In this document: positions 8,658 to 18,820 of the stretch, piece after piece
How positions within the stretch are numbered: position 1 is the stretch's first letter
Layout: each line of letters begins with the position of its first letter
From: Gammaproteobacteria bacterium
Lineage (GTDB): Bacteria; Pseudomonadota; Gammaproteobacteria; Enterobacterales; Neiellaceae
Assembly (NCBI GenBank): GCA_017425245.1
Contig: JAFOOX010000042.1
Coordinates: 1 to 48,995, forward strand
DNA: 48,995 bases
Direction: 5' to 3'
The notes under the pieces: generated by a model
The model's database searches: none
What the model saw: only the letters and a program-made list of their open reading frames with translations
Told to the model about the DNA's origin: nothing
Translations under genes and position numbers: made by a program

Positions 8658-8675
8658 CTGTAACCGCGCTGTAAT
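8658..8675 (+). promoter_or_regulatory. Pho-box-like site ahead of phytate operon
   Basis: CTGTAAC-CGCG-CTGTAAT has the exact 7-4-7 spacing of a PhoB box and points toward the TonB receptor gene 79 bp downstream. The match to CTGTCAT is imperfect (A for C at one position in each half). Confidence 0.5.
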
Positions 8676-8753
8676 CAAGGGTGCCGAGCATGGGCGCCTG
8701 ACTGCCCCTTTGGGGTCCTGTTGTCGTTCACCCTGATGCTGTCGAGGAAAACC

Positions 8754-11519
8754 ATGAAGCCTTTGCGCCGCCGCCCCCTGGCCCGATTGATACCAGCCCT
8801 GCTGGCCACCCCTGCCCTGTTGTTGTCAACCTGGGCCATGGCCGATGGCCGTCTGGAAGGCCAGGTCAGTGACCGCAGCGGTGCCCGTCTCGTCGGCGCC
8901 GAAGTACGCCTGAATACCGGCGTGAGCCGCACCACCGGCAGTGATGGCCGTTTTGATTTTGGCCAGCTGCCCGCCGGTAAATACACCCTGACCGTACGCT
9001 ATCTGGGCGCGAACGAGCAGTTGCAGGAGATCGAACTGGCCAATGACCAGCTCTACAAAGCAGCACTGGTGCTGACCAGCGACAGCCGGGTTGAGCACAT
9101 TCTGGTAGTGGGCCAGGCCGGCGCCACCAGCGCCGCTCTCAACCAGCAGAAAAACGCCGACAATATCGCCACCATCGCCGCCAGCGACGCCATTGGCCAG
9201 TTTGCCGACAACACTGCCGGTGAGTCATTGCAGCGGTTGGCCGGCATCTCGATCGAGCGCGACCAAGGCGAAGGCCGCTATGTACGCGTACGTGGCTTGG
9301 CCCCGGACCTCAACGCCGTCAGCTACTCTGGCACCCGTCTGCCAGCGCCAGAGGCCAACCGCCGTGCCGTCTCCCTTGATGCAATTCCGTCGGATCTGCT
9401 CGAATCGCTAACTGTCACCAAGACCCTGACCCCCGATATTGACGGCGATTCGCTTGGCGGCGCGGTTGAGATCAAAGGTCTGTCCGCCTTTGACCGTGAT
9501 GGCGAGTTTTACAAACTGAGCACCGAAGGCAGCTATAACGAGCTGGATGAAAGCTACAGCCCCAAGCTGGCCGCCACCTGGAGCAACACCTTCGACGTCG
9601 GCGATAGCGTGGAATCACTAGGTGTGGCCATTGCCACCAGCTGGTACAAGCGTGAATTTGCCACCGACAACACCGAAACTGGCGGTGACTGGGATCTCGA
9701 TGAAGATCGCCTCGAAGGGTTCGAAAACCGTGACTATCAGGTCACCCGCGAACGCTTGGGGTTGGCTGCCAACTTTGACTTCCGCCCAAGCGACGACAAC
9801 CAGTGGTTCTTGCACACCCTGTACAGCCGTTACACCGATGACGAAGTGCGTAACGCGCTGGTCACCAGCTTCGAAGATGGCCAGCAGAGCGGCGACAGTG
9901 GCGCTGCTGAGATCGCCCGTGAACTGAAAGCCCGCGAAGAGGAGCAGCAGATTGCCGCCATCATCCTGGGGGGCGAACAGCGCTTCGACCGCTGGCAGCT
10001 GAACTGGCAGGGTGGCTACAGCGAAGCCCGCGAAGAGACCCCGTTCAGTATCGGAGGCGGGGAATTCAAGCAGGAGTTTGACGATGGCATCGGCTATCGC
10101 GATAACCGCAAACCGGTGGCGTTTGGCCCTGAAGCCCTCTATCTGGCTGATGGCTACGAGCTGGACAAAGTGGAGATGAGCGACAGCAAGGCCAGCGACA
10201 AGGAGACCCACGTCAAGATCGACCTGCTGCGTGATCTCGATATTGCTGGCCAGGATGCCCAGATCAAGTTTGGCGCCAAGAGCAGCCGACGCAGCAAAGA
10301 GGCGCGCGAGGATATCTGGGCCTTTGAAGACTTTGGCGACTACGGCATTGACGACGATGCCCTGAGCCTCAGTGGCTACCAGAGCGGCAACGTTGACTAC
10401 AGCTTCGGTCGCTTTGGACCGGGGATCAGCAACAGCGCACTGCTCGCGCTGGTCAACAACCTGCCGCGCGATGAGTTTATCGATGATGTGGAATCGGCCA
10501 TCAACGACTACGACATCGACGAGGATATCGACGCAGGTTACCTGATGGGCCGCACCGAGTTTGGCAGCGTGCGTCTGGTCGGCGGCGCCCGTTACGAGCA
10601 CACCAGCACCAGCAGCCAAGGCACCGCCTATGACGCGGTCAGCGACAGTTTCACCAGCCGCAGCACCGACCGCAGCTATGGCAACTGGCTGCCATCGGCC
10701 CACTTGCGTTATGCCTTCAGTGACAAATTGATCGGCCGTGCCGCCTGGAGCAACACCTTGGTACGCCCCAGCTTCTCGCAGATCGCGCCGGGCATGTTCC
10801 TCGATGAAGACGACGGCGACCTGGAAGCAGCCTTCGGCAACCCGGATCTTGAACCCGTTACCGCCGCCAATTACGACCTGGGTATTGAATACTACGGCGG
10901 TGGCATCGGCGTGATGTCCGCCATGCTGTTCTACAAGCAGATCGATGACTTCATCTACGCCACCGATCTGGCTGGCAGCGGCGATTGGGCCGGCTACAAG
11001 CACGCTGAAACCTACGCCAACGGCGACGACGCCAAGGTCAGCGGCCTTGAGCTGAGTTACGTCAAGAGTTTCAGCGAACTGCCTGCACCTTTTGATGGAC
11101 TACTGCTGTCGGCCAACGCCACCTTCACCGACTCCGAAGCGACCATCGACTGGTATGACGATGGTGAGCGCTCAAGCCGCACCATCAGTCTGCCCAGCCA
11201 GTCGGACACGAGCGCCAACTTGGCCATCGGCTACGAGACCGATCGCCTCAGCCTGCGCCTGTCAGCCGCCTATCAATCGGGCTACCTGCTGGAGATTGGC
11301 GAACTGGATGACGCCCGTTACGATGTGCAAGAAGATGACCACCTGCAGTACGATCTGATCGGCAAGTGGTTTGTTACCGAGGAAGTGCAGCTCTACGTCA
11401 AGGGTCTGAACCTGAGTGACGAGCCCTACTTCGCTTATGTCGGTGACAGCGGCCGCAACGCCCAGTACGAAAGTTACGGTCGCACCTTTATGGTTGGCGT
11501 TCAGGTCACCAACTTCTAA
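8754..11519 (+). CDS. TonB-dependent receptor, predicted phytate-linked
   Basis: A 921-residue outer-membrane receptor. A signal peptide (1 to about 30, ending STWAMA) is followed by a carboxypeptidase-regulatory-like domain (GRLEGQVSDRSGARLVGAEV, about 33-110), a TonB-box region near VEHILVVGQ, the plug (GESLQRLAGISIERDQGEGRY) and a beta-barrel ending in a terminal Phe. The architecture is that of the TonB-Xanth-Caul group. I chose ATG 8754 because it gives the signal peptide and has gagga just upstream. It is the first gene of an operon with a phytase and a phosphoesterase, so it probably imports inositol phosphates or their products; that substrate is inference from context. Confidence 0.9.
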   Translation: MKPLRRRPLARLIPALLATPALLLSTWAMADGRLEGQVSDRSGARLVGAEVRLNTGVSRTTGSDGRFDFGQLPAGKYTLTVRYLGANEQLQEIELANDQLYKAALVLTSDSRVEHILVVGQAGATSAALNQQKNADNIATIAASDAIGQFADNTAGESLQRLAGISIERDQGEGRYVRVRGLAPDLNAVSYSGTRLPAPEANRRAVSLDAIPSDLLESLTVTKTLTPDIDGDSLGGAVEIKGLSAFDRDGEFYKLSTEGSYNELDESYSPKLAATWSNTFDVGDSVESLGVAIATSWYKREFATDNTETGGDWDLDEDRLEGFENRDYQVTRERLGLAANFDFRPSDDNQWFLHTLYSRYTDDEVRNALVTSFEDGQQSGDSGAAEIARELKAREEEQQIAAIILGGEQRFDRWQLNWQGGYSEAREETPFSIGGGEFKQEFDDGIGYRDNRKPVAFGPEALYLADGYELDKVEMSDSKASDKETHVKIDLLRDLDIAGQDAQIKFGAKSSRRSKEAREDIWAFEDFGDYGIDDDALSLSGYQSGNVDYSFGRFGPGISNSALLALVNNLPRDEFIDDVESAINDYDIDEDIDAGYLMGRTEFGSVRLVGGARYEHTSTSSQGTAYDAVSDSFTSRSTDRSYGNWLPSAHLRYAFSDKLIGRAAWSNTLVRPSFSQIAPGMFLDEDDGDLEAAFGNPDLEPVTAANYDLGIEYYGGGIGVMSAMLFYKQIDDFIYATDLAGSGDWAGYKHAETYANGDDAKVSGLELSYVKSFSELPAPFDGLLLSANATFTDSEATIDWYDDGERSSRTISLPSQSDTSANLAIGYETDRLSLRLSAAYQSGYLLEIGELDDARYDVQEDDHLQYDLIGKWFVTEEVQLYVKGLNLSDEPYFAYVGDSGRNAQYESYGRTFMVGVQVTNF

Positions 11520-11535
11520 GCGGGAGCAGTAACCC

Positions 11536-13443
11536 ATGATCCATACCCCATTCCGGCTGTTGCCGCTGCTGACCGCTCTGCTGGCCCTTGGTGGTTGCCA
11601 GCCGGCGGCCACCAGCACCGCGCCAGCCCTGGAATCCTGGCCGCAAGCGCCGGTGGCCAACGCCGCGCAACCGCTGGCCGTCGGCGATGAACTGTGGCTG
11701 CTGACCGCCAGCAGCGATGGTTTGATCCTCAGCGACAGCCACAACCAGCAACGTGATCGCGCTGGCGGCAGCTTTCGCCAGCTGAGTGTAGCGCCACGGG
11801 CCAGCGCCAACGGCCCGGCCTACGTGGCCGCCACCAGCGACAGCGAGCTGCAGCAGCTGGTGCTGTTTGCGGTCGAGCTGCCCAACGGTGTGCTGCAGCA
11901 AAAGGCGCGCTGGCCAATCCCGCGGCGAGCAGTGCAAACCCTGTGCTTCTATCACAGCCCACGTAACGATCAGCTCAGCCTCTACCTGCTCGATGATCGT
12001 GGCGGCGGTGAGCAGTGGCTGCTGGCCGAAGGGCCGAAGTGGCGCAGCGAACCACTGCTGTTGCGCACTCTGGCCCTGCCGGAAGGGGTGAGCAGCTGCG
12101 CCACCGACAGCGCCAGTGGTTCGCTCTATCTGGCGGAAGAGCGCATCGGCGTATGGCGTTACGGCGCCGAAGCCGAAGACAGCATGGACCGCGAGCTGGT
12201 AGCTCTGGCCGCTCCCCATGGTCCGCTGGCCAATGAGATCCGCGCCATCACCGTCGATGCGGGCGGTCAGCTGTGGGCGGCCACCGGCGGCGATCATCCG
12301 GCTCTGCACCTGATCGGCAGCCAGCAGCAGCCATTGGCGCTGACCGGCGAGATCGAGGCGCTAGGTGCTGCCAGTAACGACGTTGCGGCAACATTGACCT
12401 TGACCTTTGATGGCGAGCCGCTGCAGCGCCTGCCGTTGCCGGCACAGCAAGCGCGCCCGCTGCCGCAAACCACGCCTGAAGTGGCGCCAGCAGCCGAAAC
12501 GGCGCCCGCGCCATTGATGGGCGATGCTATGGATGATCCGGCAATCTGGATCAACCGCAGCAACCCGAGCGCCAGCCGCGTCTTGGGTACCGACAAGCGG
12601 CGTGCTCTGGAGGTCTATGACCTGGCCGGCAACAAGCTGCAGGAACTGCTGGTAGGTCGCGTCAACAACGTCGACCTGCGCTACGGGCTGCAGGTGGGCG
12701 AGCAGAAGATCGACATCGCCGTCGCCAGCCAGCGCGACCGTAACGCCTTGGCGCTGTTTGCCATCGATCCGGCCAGCGGCGAGGTGCGCACCCTGGGCGA
12801 GATCAGCACGCCACTGGCTGACATCTATGGCCTGTGCCTATACCAGCCCGAAGGGCAGCAGCGCCATGAGGTATTCGTCAACGACAAGGATGGCCGGGTG
12901 CTGCAGTACCGCCTCGATGGCAGCAGCGGTTCAGTCAACGCCGAGCTGGTGCGCGAATTCCGCCTGCCCAGCCAGCCAGAGGGCTGCGTCGCCGATGACC
13001 AGCGCCACCGCCTGTTTATCGGCGAAGAGGATGCCGGCATCTGGCTGGCGGATGCCCGCGCCGAAAGCACCGCCGAGCCGCAGCTGATCATCCCGGTTGG
13101 CGACCAGCTGGTGGCCGATGTCGAAGGGCTGGCCATCGCCCAGGGCGAAAAGCCGCTGCTGCTGGCCTCCAGCCAGGGCAATGACAGCTATGTGCTCTAT
13201 GACGCCGAACCACCGTTTGCCCTGCGCGGCCACTTCCGTGTCGGCGTCAACAGCCAGCTTGGCATTGATGGCGCCAGCGAAACAGACGGTCTTGAGCTGA
13301 CCACCACCCCGCTGGGTGCGGCTTTCCCGGCCGGCCTGATGGTGGTGCAAGATGGCCGCAACCGCATGCCGGAAGCGGGCCAGAACTTCAAATTGATAAG
13401 CTGGTCTGAAGTGCTGGCCACCCTGCAGATAAGCCAAGATTAA
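11536..13443 (+). CDS. Beta-propeller 3-phytase lipoprotein
   Basis: The 635-residue protein starts with a lipoprotein signal (lipobox LGGC, residues about 18-21). The C-terminal half (about 310-635) carries beta-propeller phytase signatures: MDDPAIWINR, LPSQPEGCVADD, LFIGEEDAGIW, IDGASETDGLE and the final AGLMVVQDGRN with QNFKLISW. The N-terminal ~290 residues look like a second, poorly conserved propeller, as in dual-domain phytases. The enzyme releases phosphate from phytate with calcium in the active site, here probably anchored at the periplasmic or outer face. It follows the TonB receptor gene by 16 bp with a gggag site. Confidence 0.92.
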   Translation: MIHTPFRLLPLLTALLALGGCQPAATSTAPALESWPQAPVANAAQPLAVGDELWLLTASSDGLILSDSHNQQRDRAGGSFRQLSVAPRASANGPAYVAATSDSELQQLVLFAVELPNGVLQQKARWPIPRRAVQTLCFYHSPRNDQLSLYLLDDRGGGEQWLLAEGPKWRSEPLLLRTLALPEGVSSCATDSASGSLYLAEERIGVWRYGAEAEDSMDRELVALAAPHGPLANEIRAITVDAGGQLWAATGGDHPALHLIGSQQQPLALTGEIEALGAASNDVAATLTLTFDGEPLQRLPLPAQQARPLPQTTPEVAPAAETAPAPLMGDAMDDPAIWINRSNPSASRVLGTDKRRALEVYDLAGNKLQELLVGRVNNVDLRYGLQVGEQKIDIAVASQRDRNALALFAIDPASGEVRTLGEISTPLADIYGLCLYQPEGQQRHEVFVNDKDGRVLQYRLDGSSGSVNAELVREFRLPSQPEGCVADDQRHRLFIGEEDAGIWLADARAESTAEPQLIIPVGDQLVADVEGLAIAQGEKPLLLASSQGNDSYVLYDAEPPFALRGHFRVGVNSQLGIDGASETDGLELTTTPLGAAFPAGLMVVQDGRNRMPEAGQNFKLISWSEVLATLQISQD

Positions 13444-13502
13444 CTGAGCGTACAGCGGGTGACAGGCCCGCTATCCCTTGCTACCAACGGAGAAATAGTC
13501 AG

Positions 13503-14441
13503 ATGTTGCACTTGTTTAAACGCACCAGCAGCGCGCTGCTGCTGGTTGCCCTGCTTGCCAGCGCCTCGGCAACCGCAACCGCGGTAGACAGCGCCAAACC
13601 GGCAACAGCAACCTTGCGCTTTGCGGTGCTGGGTGACGCTGAGCCGAAACCTGAGCCGAAGTTCCCTAACCTGGAAGGCGCGGTCCGCCAGGTCAACCAG
13701 CTTCACGCCAGCCAACCCTTGGACTTCGTGGTCGGCGTTGGCGATATCGCCCACAAAGGCACCCTGATCCAATATCAGCAGGCAACCCCGGTATTGCAGC
13801 AACTCACCCTGCCCTTCTACCCGATCATGGGCAACGAGGAGCACGGCAGCACCGTCGCCCGCTTTCTGGAATATGCCAACCTCTGGAACCAGGGCAAGGT
13901 GACGTTCGACGCGCCACGCTATGTGCTTGAGTTCGAACAGGTCGCGCTGATTTTTGCGTCGCCGGACCATGGCCGAGACTTCAGTGATGAGGGGATCGCC
14001 TGGTTACAGGGCGAAGTGACACGGCTGGCTGCCAAGCCGGTGATGCTGATCGTCCACGGCGCCCAACAAGGGGTCTATCCCGAGAATGCCGAGAAGGGGA
14101 TCAGCCACCCAGGCTTCTTGCAGGTAGTGGCTCAACCCAATGTGGCGGCCGTGATCTCCGGCGACCTGCATATGGACATGGACCGCACCAGCCACAGCAA
14201 ACAGCTGGGCCAGGTGCACTACCTGCACATACCGGCGCTGGAGCGCACCAAGATCCCGGACGAGAGCCAGCACACCCCGATGTTCCGGGTGTTCACCCTG
14301 CTCAGCGACGGCCAGGTGCAGGTCGACACCTATCAGGTGGGTGAACCCACGCCGCTTGCCCGCCATAACTACCACTTCACCCTGCCGTCGCTGGCGCAGC
14401 CATCGGGTGCAACGCCCGTGGCCAGCGCGAAAGGTGATTGA
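13503..14441 (+). CDS. Secreted calcineurin-like phosphoesterase
   Basis: The 312-residue protein has a signal peptide (about 1-28) and metallophosphoesterase motifs: LGDAE (D45), GVGDIAHKG (D81), GNEEH (110-114), LIVHGAQQG and ISGDLHMD. The third motif is GNEEH where most family members have GNHD, so the metal site geometry may differ slightly. It follows the phytase gene by 59 bp with a ggaga site, so the three genes look like one operon. A role in removing phosphates from lower inositol phosphates is plausible but not shown. Confidence 0.85.
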   Translation: MLHLFKRTSSALLLVALLASASATATAVDSAKPATATLRFAVLGDAEPKPEPKFPNLEGAVRQVNQLHASQPLDFVVGVGDIAHKGTLIQYQQATPVLQQLTLPFYPIMGNEEHGSTVARFLEYANLWNQGKVTFDAPRYVLEFEQVALIFASPDHGRDFSDEGIAWLQGEVTRLAAKPVMLIVHGAQQGVYPENAEKGISHPGFLQVVAQPNVAAVISGDLHMDMDRTSHSKQLGQVHYLHIPALERTKIPDESQHTPMFRVFTLLSDGQVQVDTYQVGEPTPLARHNYHFTLPSLAQPSGATPVASAKGD

Positions 14442-14474
14442 CGCTCGCAGTCCCGCCCCCTAAAGTCGCAGCCC

Positions 14475-14682
14475 TTGCAACGGGTGTCCGGCGCTGAACC
14501 CCAGCGCCGGATGAAACGGGAAGTCGGTGCGTGTTCCAGATGAACACTAGTCCGACGCTGCCCCCGCAACGGTAAGCGAGTCAAGGCATGGCATCAGGCC
14601 ACTGTGGTTATCCACGGGAAGGCGCCCTGCCGGGAGCATAGCTCCCCCTCGCAAGCCCGGAGACCGGCCCTTTGCATTCTGG
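14475..14682 (+). ncRNA. Cobalamin riboswitch
   Basis: The leader contains the conserved blocks of the adenosylcobalamin aptamer in order: a closing arm with gggtgtccggcgctg, gaaacgggaagtcggtgc, cgctgcccccgcaacggta, then gccactg...gggaaggcg and the B12-box-like gcaagcccggagaccggcc (14651-14669). btuB begins about 130 nt downstream. Bound cobalamin should lower btuB expression. The segment between aptamer and start has GC-rich inverted repeats near the caggag site, compatible with translational control. Confidence 0.93.
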
Positions 14683-14808
14683 TGGCGCTGCGGTGGGCGG
14701 CGGTCGCGAGCATGGCCGTTCCCCCGATCTGCCCCCTGCCCGTTCCGTTGCTATTGTCGTACGCCTTGTGTTTTCCCCGATGCGCGGGTGTGCGCAGGAG
14801 CAACAACA

Positions 14809-16644
14809 ATGCGTTCTTCTGGTTTTACCTCCCTGTTTTCTTTCTCTCTGCTGGCGCTGGCCGTCAGCCCGGTGCAGGCCACCGACGCGGTCGAGCATAT
14901 GGTGATCACCGCCAACCGTACCGCCCAGACCGTCAACGACACCCTGGCCCCGGTCACCATCATCGAACGGGCCGACATTGAACGGCTGCAGCCAGCCAAC
15001 CTGCCGGAGCTGCTGCGCGGTCTGCCCGGCATCAACATCAGCAACAACGGCGGCGCCGGCAAGCAAACGTCATTGTTTCTGCGTGGCAGCAACTCCAGCC
15101 ACCTGCTGGTACTGATTGATGGCGTTAAGGTGGGCTCAGCAACGCTCGGCACAGCAGCTCTTCAGAACATTCCAGTTCACCAGATCGAGCGTATCGAGAT
15201 CGTGCGCGGTCCGCGCTCAGCCCTCTACGGTTCTGAAGCCATTGGCGGGGTGATCCAGATCTTTACCCGACGCGGCGATGGTGAGGTTTTTGGCGGTGAC
15301 GGCGCCCTGTGGGGCGGCAGCTTTGGCACCTTTGGCGGCAGCGCCAACCTGCGCGCTGGCAACGGCCAGGGCTGGTTTAATGCCGGTGTCAGCAGCGAGC
15401 AGACCGACGGCTACAACGCCTGTGATCCCAACGTCGGCGCTGGCTGCTATGCCGACGAACCCGACAAGGACGGCAACCGTTACGTCAGCGGCCAGTTGCG
15501 CGCCGGTTACCACTTCAGCGACCGCGCCAGCCTTGAGCTCAACGCCCTGCGCACCGACAGCGATACCGATTACGACGGCACTTACACCAACGAGAGCAAA
15601 ACCCGAGAGCAGACCCTGAGCCTGCTCGGTCGCTATGCCCCCAACGCCCGTTGGGACAGCAGCCTGCTGCTGGCGGAAAGTCGCGATGAAAGCGACAACT
15701 ACCTGAACGGAACTTACGGCAGTAGCACCAACACTAAGCGCTACTTGATGAGTTGGCAGAATGACTGGCACCTGCGTGAGCAGGATCTGCTGACCCTCGG
15801 CGTCGACTGGCAGGATGACCGTATCTCGGGAAGCGCCTCATACGCCGAGAGCAGTCGGCATAACCTCGGCATCTTCAGCCAGTATCTGCTCACCCTTGGG
15901 GTTCATGATCTGCAGCTGGCGCTGCGCAACGACGATAACCAGCAGTACGGCGACCACAACACCGGCAGCATCGCCTGGGGAGCTCCTCTGGCCGATGGTC
16001 TGCGGGTGACCGCTAGCTACGGTACTGCCTTCAAAGCCCCCACATTCAACGATCTCTACTACCCCTATTCCGGCAACCCCGCTCTGCATCCCGAAGAATC
16101 CAAAACCGTCGAAGTTGGACTTAGGGGTGACCAAGTTGCGCTATGGTCTGTCAACCTCTACCAGACGGATGCCGACCAGCTGATCGACTGGCTAAGGGAC
16201 GACAGTACCGGGATGTGGGCACCGGCCAACATTAGCGAAGCTCGCATGCGTGGTATCGAACTGGCAGCCACTCACCGTATCGACCGCTGGACGCTGGGCG
16301 CGTGGGGCACCTGGCTGAACGCCGAGAACCGCAGCAGCGGTTATTTCGGCAAGCAGCTACCGCGGCGGGCGGAACAATCGGCCCGTTTTGATGTCGATTA
16401 TGGTACGGGTCTATGGTCGCTGGGGGCGAGCTGGCTGCTGGAGGGGGAGCGCTTTGATGACCAAGGCAACAGCATCAGCCTGCCCGGTTATGGTTTGGTC
16501 GATCTGCGTGGCAGCTATGACCTGAGTGCAGCCTGGCAGCTGCAGCTCAAGCTTGGCAACCTCTTCGACCAGCAGTATCAGACCGCCGCCTGGTACAACC
16601 AGGCCGAGCGTAACGCCACCCTGACCATCAGGTACCAGCCCTGA
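14809..16644 (+). CDS. btuB: Vitamin B12 TonB-dependent receptor BtuB
   Basis: A 611-residue outer-membrane receptor: signal peptide (about 1-24, ending SPVQA), TonB-box-like segment VEHMVITANR, plug with LRGLPGINISNNGGAGKQTS, FLRGSNSSHLLVLIDGVKV and IEIVRGPRSALYGSEAIGG, and a barrel ending WYNQAERNATLTIRYQP. Length matches BtuB (about 615). It binds cobalamins and passes them to the periplasm using TonB energy. The ATG at 14809 is chosen for its caggag site and the signal peptide. The upstream cobalamin riboswitch confirms the substrate. Confidence 0.94.
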   Translation: MRSSGFTSLFSFSLLALAVSPVQATDAVEHMVITANRTAQTVNDTLAPVTIIERADIERLQPANLPELLRGLPGINISNNGGAGKQTSLFLRGSNSSHLLVLIDGVKVGSATLGTAALQNIPVHQIERIEIVRGPRSALYGSEAIGGVIQIFTRRGDGEVFGGDGALWGGSFGTFGGSANLRAGNGQGWFNAGVSSEQTDGYNACDPNVGAGCYADEPDKDGNRYVSGQLRAGYHFSDRASLELNALRTDSDTDYDGTYTNESKTREQTLSLLGRYAPNARWDSSLLLAESRDESDNYLNGTYGSSTNTKRYLMSWQNDWHLREQDLLTLGVDWQDDRISGSASYAESSRHNLGIFSQYLLTLGVHDLQLALRNDDNQQYGDHNTGSIAWGAPLADGLRVTASYGTAFKAPTFNDLYYPYSGNPALHPEESKTVEVGLRGDQVALWSVNLYQTDADQLIDWLRDDSTGMWAPANISEARMRGIELAATHRIDRWTLGAWGTWLNAENRSSGYFGKQLPRRAEQSARFDVDYGTGLWSLGASWLLEGERFDDQGNSISLPGYGLVDLRGSYDLSAAWQLQLKLGNLFDQQYQTAAWYNQAERNATLTIRYQP

Positions 16645-16654
16645 TGGCGGGCTG

Positions 16655-16678
16655 GGTCCGCTGTTCAAACGGCGGACC
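16655..16678 (+). terminator. Possible weak hairpin after btuB
   Basis: A 7-bp stem (ggtccgc/gcggacc) with a 10-nt loop lies 11 bp past the btuB stop. There is no T-run, so it may be an attenuator or an mRNA-stabilising hairpin and not a true terminator. cobQ starts 194 bp further on. Confidence 0.35.
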
Positions 16679-16871
16679 TGGCTATCCCGGCCGATAATCG
16701 GGGGCTGGCGACAACAAATTAAAACGGTATTGCAGCAGAGATCACAGCCGATCCATCGCCAGCGGCGGTGAATCGCTCTAGGCTTTCAATCCCACGCAGG
16801 ATGCATGTTTCGGCAGTAGTTGGCAGTCGCCGAGTCCCGCATCCCCTACATGATGTTGAGGGAGCAGTTCG

Positions 16872-18377
16872 ATGGCCCATTTTCAGTCTCACGGTCTGAC
16901 CTTGATGGTGCAGGGCACCAGTTCCGACGCCGGTAAATCCACCTTGGTGGCCGGCCTCTGTCGTGCCCTGATGCGCCGTGGCTGGGGGGTCGTTCCATTC
17001 AAACCTCAGAACATGGCCCTCAACAGTTTTGTCACCCCGGAAGGGGGCGAGATTGGCCGCGCCCAGGCGGTGCAGGCGGCAGCCGCTGGCATCCCCCCTC
17101 ATACCGATATGAACCCGGTGCTACTTAAGCCGGTCAGCGATGTCGGCTGTCAGGTGATCATCGACGGCCATGCCATCGGCACCATGGACGCCCTCGATTA
17201 TCACCAGTACAAACGCCAGGCGCGTAATGCCGTATTTGCCGCCTACCAGCGGCTGGCCGCCCAGTACGACACCGTGCTGGTGGAGGGGGCTGGCAGCCCG
17301 GCTGAGATCAACCTGCGCGACAACGACATCGCCAATATGGGCTTTGCCGAAGTGGCCGACTGCCCGGTGATCCTGGTGGCCGACATCGACCGTGGCGGCG
17401 TCTTCGCCCAGCTGGTGGGCACCCTGGCACTGCTCGGCCCCAGCGAACAGGCGCGGATCAAAGGTTTTGTCATCAACAAATTCCGCGGTGACCGCAAGCT
17501 GCTCGATCCCGGCCTGCGCTGGCTGGAGCAGCACACCGGCAAACCGGTGCTGGGGGTGTTGCCCTATCTGCACGGCCTTCATCTGGAAGCCGAAGACGCC
17601 CTGCCACGTGCCGCCAGCGGCCCGGCCGATGCCGCGCTGCGCATTGTGGTGCCGGCCCTGCCCCATATCAGCAACCACACCGACTTCGATCCGCTGCGTC
17701 TGCACCCAAAGATCAACCTGCGCTTTGTCGGCCCCGGCGAGCCGGTGCCCTCCGCCGATCTGATCATCCTGCCCGGCTCCAAGGCGGTGCGCAGCGATCT
17801 CAACTGGCTGCGCCGCCACGGCTGGGACAACGTCATCACCCGCCACCTGCGCTATGGCGGCAAGGTGCTGGGGATCTGCGGCGGCTATCAGATGCTCGGC
17901 AAGATGGTGCGTGATCCACTCGGCCTCGAAGGAGAACCGGGGGTGAGCAGCGGCCTCGGCTGGCTGGATGCAGTCACGGTACTGGAAGCCAACAAACAGC
18001 TGCGCAATGTCGAGGGGCGACTGGCGTGGAGCAATGCGCCGGTCAAAGGCTATGAGATCCACATGGGGGTCACCAGCGGGCTGGCCTGCTGCCGCCCCTT
18101 CGCCCACCTTGAACATGGTGGCGATGGCGCCATCAGCGCCGATGGCCAGGTGGCGGGCACCTACCTGCATGGCCTGTTTGAAAACAGCGACGCCTGCAAC
18201 GTGATTCTTGGCTGGGCCGGCCTTGCCCGCCCTGATGTGCGCGACTACGAGAAGCTGCGCGAGCAGGGGCTCAACCAGTTGGCCGACGCCTGCGCCCGCC
18301 ATCTGGATCTGGAGCGGATCATCGCTATCCTGCGCGGTGAAACCCCGGGGTGCGAACTGGCTGCGGCCAATGGCTGA
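16872..18377 (+). CDS. cobQ: Adenosylcobyric acid synthase
   Basis: A 501-residue glutamine-dependent amidotransferase. The N-terminal nucleotide-binding part has a P-loop variant [10 protein letters not shown] (15-24) and [11 protein letters not shown]; the C-terminal class-I glutaminase-like domain has the nucleophile C336 in GICGGYQML and H433 in [10 protein letters not shown]. CobQ/CbiP amidates four side chains of adenosylcobyrinic acid diamide. No other corrin-synthesis genes are nearby, so in this window it accompanies btuB as part of B12 uptake or salvage. The ATG at 16872 follows a ggagcag site. Confidence 0.95.
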   Translation: MAHFQSHGLTLMVQGTSSDAGKSTLVAGLCRALMRRGWGVVPFKPQNMALNSFVTPEGGEIGRAQAVQAAAAGIPPHTDMNPVLLKPVSDVGCQVIIDGHAIGTMDALDYHQYKRQARNAVFAAYQRLAAQYDTVLVEGAGSPAEINLRDNDIANMGFAEVADCPVILVADIDRGGVFAQLVGTLALLGPSEQARIKGFVINKFRGDRKLLDPGLRWLEQHTGKPVLGVLPYLHGLHLEAEDALPRAASGPADAALRIVVPALPHISNHTDFDPLRLHPKINLRFVGPGEPVPSADLIILPGSKAVRSDLNWLRRHGWDNVITRHLRYGGKVLGICGGYQMLGKMVRDPLGLEGEPGVSSGLGWLDAVTVLEANKQLRNVEGRLAWSNAPVKGYEIHMGVTSGLACCRPFAHLEHGGDGAISADGQVAGTYLHGLFENSDACNVILGWAGLARPDVRDYEKLREQGLNQLADACARHLDLERIIAILRGETPGCELAAANG

Positions 18378-18541
18378 GGGCGTGACGGGCTGCCACCCTG
18401 GCGGGTGTTCAGCCCGATCCGCATCAATCCCTGAACGGATTGGCCGGCGTCATGGCTGACAGCGTGATCGGGCTCGCGGGCAGTTGGCCAAGGCACTGCT
18501 ATAAGCGCTATCGAACCCTGTCACTGATATCTGGAGATTCC

Positions 18542-18751
18542 ATGATGAACGCCAATATCGGCAATGTTGATCGTCTGATCCGCCTCCTGCTCGGCGTTGC
18601 CATTCTGGCCGCCGGCTTTGCCTTTAACGCCTGGTGGGGGGTGCTCGGCATTATCCCGCTGGCCACTGCCGCCATCCGTTGGTGCCCGGCCTATGTGCCC
18701 TTCGGCTTCTCCACCTGTGCAACCACTCCTTCCCCCAAAGCCAAACACTAA
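18542..18751 (+). CDS. Small DUF2892 membrane protein
   Basis: A 69-residue protein with NIGNVDRLIRLLLGVAILAAG, two short membrane segments and a RWCPAYVPFGFSTC tail, typical of DUF2892 (the YgaP-type inner-membrane domain without rhodanese). The two cysteines fit the family. The molecular role is not known; in fused proteins this domain anchors a sulfurtransferase. A ggaga site lies 5 nt before the first ATG (18542) and 8 nt before a second ATG (18545), so either may be used. Confidence 0.85.
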   Translation: MMNANIGNVDRLIRLLLGVAILAAGFAFNAWWGVLGIIPLATAAIRWCPAYVPFGFSTCATTPSPKAKH

Positions 18752-18820
18752 TGGCTAAGCACCCGGGGCTTGACGCCGCAGGTGTGGTAGCCCGCGAATG
18801 ACTGTTGGCCGAAGCGCCCG

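Noticed and set aside
9618..11003. 461-codon minus-strand frame within the TonB receptor
   Set aside because: Antisense shadow with Ala/Val-rich composition typical of such frames.
17121..18302. 393-codon minus-strand frame opposite cobQ
   Set aside because: Overlaps a certain gene completely and has no known motif.
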